From assembly GCF_009870125.1 (NCBI RefSeq), contig NC_046679.1:11346001-11410000 (forward strand): a stretch of DNA of 64,000 nucleotides, written 5' to 3'. Under the pieces are notes generated by a model. The model did not search any database and was not told the DNA's origin. It worked only from the letters and a program-made list of their open reading frames with translations. The first letter of the stretch is position 1. Every line of letters starts with the position of its first letter. Source of the DNA: Drosophila pseudoobscura (Eukaryota > Arthropoda > Insecta > Diptera > Drosophilidae). Positions 55,366 to 64,000 of the stretch are shown piece after piece. The translations under genes and the position numbers were made by a program.

Positions 55366-55439
55366 CATTTGCGCAGCAGATAACCCGTGTGGCAGCCTCA
55401 ACGTTTGTCTATTTGAGGACCTGGCTGATCACGGCCTAA
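55366..55439 (+). CDS. Ace: Candidate alternative last coding exon of Ace (24 residues, no GPI signal)
   Basis: After a strong acceptor (CTCTTGCAG) an ORF of 74 nt to TAA is in exactly the phase left by Ace exon 9 (one base over). Joining 45,543 to 55,366 would replace the GPI exon by a tail starting AFAQQITRVAAS and ending LRTWLITA. AATAAA signals follow at 55,633 and about 55,824. The tail has no GPI signal and no cysteine, so the product would be secreted and monomeric. It could equally be chance or an exon of something else. I know of no certain precedent. Confidence 0.4.
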
Positions 55440-57970
55440 ATGGAGTGGGACCTACTCTGGGCCCTTTACGACCTTACGACTTTACGACTTAAGAGTTAAC
55501 CAAAGCACCTTCCAAATACTTTCCACAAGAAACCCAGAAACCAAGAAAAGCAACAGAAAGTCTGATTGAACGATAGTTAGGCTAAGGACTGCAACCAGAG
55601 GATATAGTATGACTAGAGAGGCGAGAAGAGACAATAAAGAGGAGGATCTGAGATCTAAGATTTAGGATTTGAGACGAATTTAACAATGTTAATCCCAGGG
55701 CTTCGAAGCAGAGTACTTTTGTATGGCAGAGCGGAGTAGAGCAGAGTGCTGGACACCCTCACAACTCACTCACCGAATTCGTTCGATTGTTTTTCGCAAA
55801 TGTTAAATACGTATACTCGTACAAATAAATATGTTTCACTTGATTAAGCTCCGAGTATTTCTGTTTTCAGCCGGTTCGGATCTCAGCGGCTATTACTTAG
55901 ATTTAATTGATCCCCGGACAATCTCCAAGTGGAGTTAATCTGGCAATCGAATGGGCTTACACCCAGCAGCAGCAGCCTTCAACTTGGCATATGAATAATT
56001 TAAGATTCGGTGTATTAGTGAGTATGCCGTGCTGTGACTCGATAAACCAGGCAAGGCGAATCGATGAGCCATAGCCACAGCCACAGCCTCTGCGGGCGCA
56101 GACTTCTTGGCGTTCATTTTCATGTCCATTGACCCAGCGTGTCGCGCCGCAGAAGAAGCACTCGTAAAATAGCTATCGGAGGGGCAGGCCAATGAAAAAC
56201 TCCAGCTGGCAGAGGCAAAGCCAGAGATGGAAAAGAAAGAGTCGCAGCTCGCGAATTTTATTTGGCCAGACCGCAGACCCCAGACCCCAGGCCACAGACC
56301 ATAGACAAATGAGCCAGCGCACGGCGGAGACAACCAGTCACCACTCGTCGTAAATCTCTGGTTCGGTTTGGCACAAAGGCAGCCAGCTAATTCTTCAATA
56401 GAAATATAACCTGTTTCCAATTATCGTTTTGCATTTGGCTGAGGCTTTCGCCAGGGTCCAGGCACCACCACGGGCATCGCCACACCACCCGATACCCACC
56501 TATGTATGGTAATTTTGGCTGGACCGTGTAGAACCTGGGGATTGGATGGCTTGTGTGTCTTTATGAAACAAATTGTTAGTGTCAATTAACATATGGGATG
56601 TGGCCAAATGATGTTCCGATGCTCCACAGACGACAGCCGTGGCACAGTGACGCACAGTCGATGGTAATGGGAATGGGAATGGCAGGGCCTTTGCTCTGAT
56701 GTCGCTGAACTAGTAAAAATAGAAGGGGATTCCGCGGGCTTGGAACCATTTAAAAATACTAATGACAGGCCCATCAATAACCGGCCCGGCGACTTAGTCA
56801 ATTCCAATTAAATTTTCACAGCTTTTTGCGATAGTGGCACCCGCTTCTGCTCCGAGGTCACTGTTCCTGGCCCAGTGGCAGACCCAGTCACTGCCAAGGT
56901 ACAGACACCTGTGAGAAGGTGTCAAACGGGCCGCGCTCATCTGAAACGAATTAGCAGACCTTTCCGGGGAAGATGAAGATCTGGGTGTAAGCCGCTGCCC
57001 AATGATGTCAAGCCGCGAGTGGGATGGGATTGCCCAACGGCACACTACCTCTACCTCTACGAGCACTACCAGCTAACAATAAATAGCCGCATCTTTATTT
57101 ATAATTTCATTTATGGCCGCACTAATTCGTAGCTTTGCCTGGGCCCCAGAGAGACTATCATGAGTAAGCCAATTGGGCAAATATTGGCCTGTGTGGCATT
57201 GGAGTTCGCGTGAAATTGTCAACCGATACGATACACCGAGGATACGCCATCACCGGCAATTGAGGTAATACCTTGTGCAAATATTTTGAACCACCTTCAG
57301 CCGAATCCACATACACTGCTGTGCACTGCTGACGCAGCGGCCAAAAGCCGAGTTCAATGGAATTGTTGTGTCGCGTCTCAGAGAAATGACCTACTCGCCT
57401 CGAGCTCACACCCACACAACGCCCCCCAATTTCTGGGTTAAATTCGCCGTGTAACATGGGCCAGCTGCACGGGCTGACTATATTCAGAGCACACGCGTCG
57501 CGCTGCGTCGCGTCGCTCCATGCGTAGAAGATTCATTGCCAAGTTCGTTGGCACTTCCGGAAGGTCAGACAAAGAGATAATGGCCCACAAATCATAGCAC
57601 AATTGTGTGACTGTTTACAGAATTGGCCACACTATATTCGTATATAGCCCAGGGTCGATCTTTATCTCTATCGCTCTCGGAGGTTGACACAAAAGTTTCT
57701 CGCCCCTTGTCACATTTGGCCAGGCCAACCCTGTAGATAACGCATTAGCGTTTACCGATTTGCATACGCTTCAAATCGCATTATGGCCAACACTTTCCCG
57801 GCTCCAGTCGTTGGCAGGCGTGTTTTATAAGTCAAATCGTTGTCAGCACTCACACAGATAAAAAAGTCAGTAGTAATTTTGTGCAGCTGCGACAGTATCT
57901 GTTGTACAAATTGTATCCTCTTTGAGTAACGTTTTGGAATTGGCAAAATTTTTGGTAAACACGTAGAACC
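55440..57970. other. Intergenic region before the J-domain gene
   Basis: The first 400 bp could be the 3' UTR of the candidate Ace terminal exon. The remainder shows no supported gene or RNA. Long minus-strand ORFs at 55,935-57,457 lack family features and are in ordinary non-coding composition. Confidence 0.55.
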
Positions 57971-58703
57971 ATGCAGTGGCGTAGAGTGGGGAACTTGTAC
58001 CAAGTTCTGAACGTCCCCGCCAATGCCAGCGATCAGGAAATCAAGCGCGCCTTCATCGAGCTGTCCAAAAAGTACCACCCGGACGCCAACAGCCAGAGCT
58101 GCGACCCCGAGCGGTTCTCGAGGCTGTGGGAGGCATATAATACGCTGCACAGGCCCAGAACGCGGAAGCAGTACGACAACAACTTGAACATAAAGCAGCA
58201 AAGGTACGTCCAAGCGGACATACTCCAGCATAACGTTTGCAGGGACTGGCGGCAGTTCCACACCCAGATGCGCAACAGGCAAAAGAGCAAATGGATGGGC
58301 GAGCGGATGGCGGCTGCACCTTTGGCCAGGTCGCTGCCCCTTAAATCGGCCGTGCAGGACCTGAGGTCTGGCTGTCGTATCGTGAACAACGGTACAGCAC
58401 TCAGGTTCAAGTGGTGCTGCACTGGATTTAGCCTGGTCAGCGGACTCATCCTGATCTCCTTCAAGTTGTGGCGCGGCGATCCCTGGAAGGACCGGCACCC
58501 AATCCTGGTGGACACGAGATCCACGCCACTTCGCCGAGACGAGCCGCCCTCCAGCACCATGTTAGATCTCTTGTGGGTATGTCCCTAGACCACCCACTGG
58601 CGGGCTGTGGCCTGTCACCTGCCTTGTTCTATCTCTCTACCAGCGTGTCGAGGCATCTCATGCATATGCATGGGATGCCTCTATTATTTTGTTGGATTTC
58701 TAA
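57971..58703 (+). CDS. J-domain (DnaJ) membrane co-chaperone, DNAJC4-like (221 aa in the two-exon model)
   Basis: The ATG at 57,971 starts a J domain at residues 7-70 ([20 protein letters not shown], then HPD at 36-38 and RKQYDN). The HPD triad is intact, so it should stimulate an Hsp70 ATPase. A basic middle region follows. One membrane segment is seen at about 147-166 ([17 protein letters not shown]), then a short charged tail. An N-terminal J domain plus a single C-terminal membrane span resembles DNAJC4. The open frame would end at a TAG at 58,588. However, a GTATGT donor at 58,577 and a TCTCTACCAG acceptor define a 67-nt intron, and the second exon (58,644-58,703) adds [20 protein letters not shown] prefer the spliced model because typical fly introns are this size. 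The upstream minus-strand ORF over the same bases is a shadow. Confidence 0.8.
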
Positions 58704-61700
58704 GCGAAAAATATATAAATTTGCTCGTTAATTGTGTGAATCTCTCTTTAACTACAACATCTACCTCGCCTGCCGTCTGATTATGCATAATTTGTCATTC
58801 CGTCGGACAGGGCAGCATAACTGATCGCAGATCGGAAAAACGAGTTTCGCCCTGGCTGTGGCTACAACACGGTCAGACAGACTGACAGACAGACAAAGAC
58901 CGCTTCTAGTTTAGTTTTAAGCTAATTAAGAATTATGAAACTTAGCGCTTTTGCTTTTCATGTTACCCTACGCGAAAGGGGGCATCGCAGAAGGCTGGCG
59001 ATGTTCGAGTGGGTCCCAATAGTGCTTCTGTTTATGCTCAATACTGTTCATCGGATCTACCCTTTCAGAGGGTATCGTACTTCCCCGTTCTCTGTGACGC
59101 AAGTACAGTCCTCTCACCTATAGAACTTCTGATCTGAAATCTATTCAGCGCGATCCCGTTCGGCGTTCGTCGTTCGTCGTTCGGAGGGGCTGGTGGAACG
59201 CCGCTTCCGCGCCGCTTTTGGCCAAGCATGACCTTTCCTACGCTGGCGAACAGAAGATGGTCGGATAATAGATACATTTCGGCTTAAATATGTTCTATTA
59301 TGATGCCATTAAATGGAACGTACAGTGGCAGCTGACGCTGGTGGACAGGCGGACTCAAGGCGAGCGACTGCCAACCTTGTCGGCTTGGCTTAATAGCAAC
59401 TATCAATAGGAGTCTTCGCTCTAATCAGTAAGAAGCTTCTGGGCCGACAATTTACGGCTTGTTAAGCCGCCGGACCCCCAAAGACCAGACCACCTGGAAC
59501 CGTTAGTCAGGCAGTAATAATACGTATACGTATAAGTATGTATAGTTTTGTTAATTTGACTATTGTATTCCCATTCCGTGTGCTGTTTTCCTGCCGTGTT
59601 TTCTGTCTGAAAGATATTGATAAATTATGATCTGTGCTTGGCTTTGATTAAGTTGTCGTTCGACGGGTCGAGAGGGTCAGGTTTGTTCGCGATCGTCGGA
59701 TGTCAAACGGATGGGAGACGAGATCAAATGCGCTGATATAGTTAACAAGCGAATTGAAACTGAGTATTCCACTCACAAAACAAAAAAAAAAATATGCAAA
59801 AATACCCAAACATAAATCAATATTCGCATCGGGTGTCGATCCAAGCGATCCGAACCGATCCGACCCGAACAGGGCGCATGCGCAGCGGAGCGGCGCGATA
59901 AAGAGCGTTAAAATTATGTTCTGTCGCCTGGCCGGGCAGAATAAATACATACGGCATACAGATTGGGTCCATAATGAAGCCTATAAAGAGCCGGGCGAAA
60001 TCAGCTCAGCAGGCGCAAAGTGAAAAAATCACAAAAAATGGTCAAAATTTATTATACGCTGACGGCTTTTTAATGAAAATCGCTGGCTACCAAAGCGAAT
60101 TAATGAAGGTGTGTGCGCATACATACCCATACCATATCCGAGATTCAGCTCAGCTTTCCCCCCTGAATCCCTGTGTGTCCGCCACGTCTTGAGCCCGTTT
60201 CTGTGCCTGTGCCGACAAAAGTTCAAAACGATAAAGAAACCAAAAAAAAAAGTCACACACGCATAGCCATGATCAGATTGATCAGCATATGAATCGGTTT
60301 AGCATAAGAATGAAAACGTTTCTCTAATGAAATTTGTTTATGGTTTTACGACAGCCTCCATTCATTCGCCCAAACACGTGTTCGACATGGCTTATTGACT
60401 TATTTTCCAACTCTGATTGAAAAACCTTACAAAACGAATCGATTCCGTGTAACTGGAAGTAGCCTCTCTGCCATTCCGATTCAGATTCCGATTCCGACTG
60501 CGCCGTTTCTTAATGGAGTTCTCTCACGCGCACAACTTCATCATAAACGCCATCGGCATGACATTTTAATTATGTTGCTGTCAAATTGCCTGCCGGCCCA
60601 GGCAGTCTGGCAGTCGGCCAGTCGTCCAGTCAGTCAGACAGTCTGGCAGCCAGGTTTCAATTGTAATTAATAATATTTTAATAACACTCGTACTCGTTGG
60701 CATCGCTTTTGGCGGCCTGTGGGGCAGAGGCAGGGGCAGGGGCAACTCAGGCGGGTCGCTAAGGCGCCGTCAAGTGCAAAAATTGAAATGTTATGGAAAT
60801 GTTTTGTCATAGACTGAGATGAAATGGAGATGAGCACCGCGAAGTGAGTCATTGGCAGTGACAACTGTTTTGTGGGTGACTGTGAAGTCGAGTGTCAGCT
60901 TTGGCCTAGGAAAACCTTACGCAAAGCCCATAACCTATATTATAATGCAGAATTGCAGAAGACTAAGCTGATTTTGTGGTCAGACCAATTTTGATATATA
61001 TCCTATATGTATCTAACAGATACAGCAGCTGAAATGCTCAAAATTGAGATCAATTTGTATAGGTCTTTTATGCTTCTTCTGCAAAGCTGTGTTCTCCCTT
61101 ATCTTTGCTTTTTGATTTACGAGATTTACGAGTCTTATCCATAATGACAGTATTTAGTCCCCGAGTCAAGTGCTGGTCATCTCTGGCGCTCGGTCAAGAT
61201 GGAGTGGAGCAGATCGGAGCGTTTATGCGGGAAGATTAATGGCAGCGGAAGCGATATCCGATGACGCAACAAGGATGTGCTTGAGTGACGTTGATGTGGC
61301 CACTTGACACCTGCATTGCCGTCTCGAGTATTAATAACAATATTGCAAAGGCCAGTTATGAGCATCTATGTAGGAATACTGACGAATGTCAATATGCACG
61401 GAGAGTTCCGCAAGGCGATCGCTGAGATACTCGTCAACAAACTCGAACGGGGAATGTGACTGATTAGAAAAGTTATCAGCGACCTTGCGAGTGCGTTATT
61501 GTATCATCAAATGGAAAACCTGTGTTGGCCCCACTCTCCCCAACGACATGCCTGACCTTATTGACAGCGCTCGTTCTGGCTTTCTAACTGAGTGGAGGTG
61601 TTGGTGGAAGGCGGGAGGGGGGCAGGGCACACTTATGCCTCGTATGAATATTTATGGCTTAAACTAAGCAATTAATTTATTCAGTCTTGTTTCGGGCCAT

Positions 61701-64000
61701 TGTTTTATTTTACTTTCTTCGTCTATATAATAGATGCACAATCAATATGTATATTTAGAATACGGAGAGCAGAAGAGAAACTCGTTTCTTAGCTATTTTT
61801 AAAAGATACTATTTCGAGCAGTAAGTATCATCATAAAACCCAACACGGGCCAACTGGGTATCCACTGCAAGTCACACAGGCCCCACACGGATTGCCGCAT
61901 GATTCAGGGGTCGATTCACTTTCTCAGCATAACTGGGTCGGGTGATTCACACTGTCCGATCTGAGTGTTACGCAGATCCACATAAATAATGCATTCGGCA
62001 GGATTTCCGTAGAAAGTGTTGCTCAGCGATAAGTCCGAGCTGGGGAAATGGCTAAGGCCGCTTGGGTGGCAGCTGATGTTCAAATCAGCAGCACGCGCAA
62101 CGCAACAAAGGCATTAAATTGAGTCATAAAGCCACACAATGGCAACAACCAGAGGAACAACAACAACAACTTGAGGAACAGCAACAGCAACAACAACAAA
62201 AACAACCAGAAGAACGGCTACAACCACTTCGATATCAGTCGGATGATGCCAAGTGCTGTTAAATTGAGTTAAATGAGGTGTTGGGAATTTTTTACTTTGC
62301 TTAACATGCGCATAAATGTACGCGGCTATTCGCGGACAGATGGACGGATCGACAGATACTCCGATACGTACATACGCACGTCTTTAAATGCAAATAGTTG
62401 GAAGGAGAATGGAGTGGAGTGGAGTGCCATGGATGTGGATGTGGATGTGGATGTGGTTGGAGCAGCAGAAGCAGAGGAAATCGAAGGCCAATAATGTTTG
62501 TTTAAATTTTAGCTGCATGTGTATTGCTTCAGCACAAATAAAATCACAGTGACTAGGAAATGTACGCTACCATTCAGAACACAATACGAAATCGAGTGGA
62601 ACATGAAGGGGGGTAGGGCGGGGGCAGGGCAGGGGCGAAGCAACAGCAAAATGAACATCGGAGAACGTGTTTCGGGCACATGTTTATTTCATATTTCTGT
62701 AAAGCATAATTTTTAATATTTATGTAGTTTTCGTGAAATAAAATAAATCAGCGGGGCAGCAGAGACGTCACTGCCTGATCACTGATCGCTGGACCCTGGG
62801 ATTGGAACTGCAACTGGGATTGGGACATGGACTTGGACGTTCCCCCCCATACGAACCGAAACGAAACGTCATGTGTGGCATCCGAATGGGTAAACGTGGA
62901 GGTAGAGGCACTAAAACGAGGTGAAATAACCAGAACCAGTTAGCAGTTGCCAGTTGCCAGGCGAAGATCGCCTGGGATGGTATATGTCCATGTCCATGCT
63001 GCTGGGGATGCTGGACTGCTGGGCTGCCGGCTCAATCGTTTGTACTTGTTAATGGCTTTGTACGCGTAATTATTTTGGCAAGAAGTCAGATTGCCGCCCG
63101 GTCGCGAACCGAGGCGGAAATGCGGACATGGAACGGGAGTACGAGTACGAGTACGAGATGTGAACCGATGTGAATGTGCACCGATGGCCCCACTTTATCT
63201 GGAACCCGACTGGTGAAAGGATCTGGCGGCATTTGTTCTGCTGCTCAGCGCTGTGTATTTAATTGGGTGTTTTTATTGGTTTTTAATGATACGCGAAATG
63301 ATCGAAGCTCCGACTGCGGCTGCGACTGGACTCCGCTCCTGGCCGCAGGGCACCTGCTGCTGCTGTTGTCCCAGTCGCCCTCAATGCCCCATGCCACGCC
63401 CCGTGCGCAGCCAAGTGATTGTTGCCGAACCAGCAGCATGATTGATATTGGGTTCAATCTGCTCTTACTCTTTCCCTGCCCTGCCCCTGTCTTTGGCTCT
63501 GGGGGCAATTATTCAAAGAACCCAGATCAGGGCCCGGCAACATGTTTCCAGCAGCATGTTGTCAGCAGCATGTTGACAAGTCGCTACGGCAGTGGGCGGA
63601 ATTCCCAAATAACTGGCACAAAGTTGAAAATTTTGTTGGGGCAAATATTAATTATATTTCATTAAATTCAAAGCATAATCCCTATATATGAAAAATCAAT
63701 AAATGCTTGAATTAGCTGTACAATAATAATTTAACATAAATTGTTAGAAATAGTTAAATAGTAGAATAAATTAATATAGAACCCGGCATTAAGTAAGAAT
63801 TTAATCAAAATAGGAATTCTTATGTTATATGTACCACTATTACATCAAAATTACAACGAAATAATCCATTCCCTTAACATTTTAGTACTTTATTTACAGC
63901 TCTTCTGAATTTCCTTTGTGATTATGCCTTGTTGCCATATATGGGCTATTGGGGTAGGCGTGGTCAAATGAACTTAAAACTTTGTTTAAATATTTACAGT
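58704..64000. other. Right-hand region without a supported gene
   Basis: Mixed non-coding DNA with small tandem runs: TTCGTCG near 59,165; CAGT/CAGTC near 60,610; CAACAA near 62,155; GTGGAT near 62,433; TACGAG near 63,140. No ORF has coding character or recognisable domains. No tRNA-like or other RNA gene was spotted. It may be regulatory DNA or an intron of a gene beyond the window. Confidence 0.5.

Noticed and set aside
57752..58560. Long minus-strand ORFs (248 and 175 codons) over the J-domain gene
   Set aside because: They are antisense shadows of a clear J-domain coding exon. Their residues show no domain.

Overview
The window is nuclear DNA from a fly, most likely a Sophophora-type Drosophila. 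Three things point to this: short phase-consistent introns with GT..AG borders, Drosophila housekeeping core-promoter motifs (DRE, Ohler motif 1, motif 6), and recognisable fly-specific genes (Ace, Su(var)3-7, ravus). The proteins differ from D. melanogaster at many positions (for example the Ace signal peptide), so this is another species. I suspect the obscura group but cannot prove it. Exon borders below were derived by hand from splice sites and reading phase.

Left gene-dense block (1-12,700): an ANKS1/Odin-like ankyrin gene (minus, runs off the left edge), a six-exon TBC1D5-like RabGAP (plus), Su(var)3-7 (minus, five exons, seven zinc fingers, BESS motif), its single-finger paralogue ravus (plus, head-to-head with Su(var)3-7), and a two-exon gene for a 70-residue hydrophobic protein (minus). 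Two AT-rich elements sit in gene-flanking DNA here. The one at 9845-10193 has hAT-type ends and a perfect 8-bp target-site duplication.

Ace block (about 17,300-54,400, possibly to 55,850): acetylcholinesterase on the plus strand. An inferred non-coding first exon (about 17,344-17,851) is followed by a 12-kb intron, a leader exon with small uORFs, and nine coding exons from 30,706 to 48,672 giving a 640-residue GPI-anchored enzyme. An A/T-rich transcript-like tail of up to 5.7 kb follows. A possible alternative last exon (55,366-55,439) is in phase with the exon before the GPI exon and would give a form without the anchor. The introns are rich in microsatellites and contain a second copy of a dispersed repeat also found at about 4.1-4.8 kb.

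Right part (55,900-64,000): one J-domain membrane protein gene (57,971-58,703), otherwise no supported gene. Between the small hydrophobic-protein gene and Ace (12.7-17.3 kb) there is one weak candidate small gene on the minus strand.

Functionally, Su(var)3-7 and ravus are heterochromatin-associated paralogues, Ace is the synaptic acetylcholine hydrolase, and the others are housekeeping or trafficking genes. No operon-like logic links them. The arrangement is a compact gene cluster followed by a large neuronal gene.
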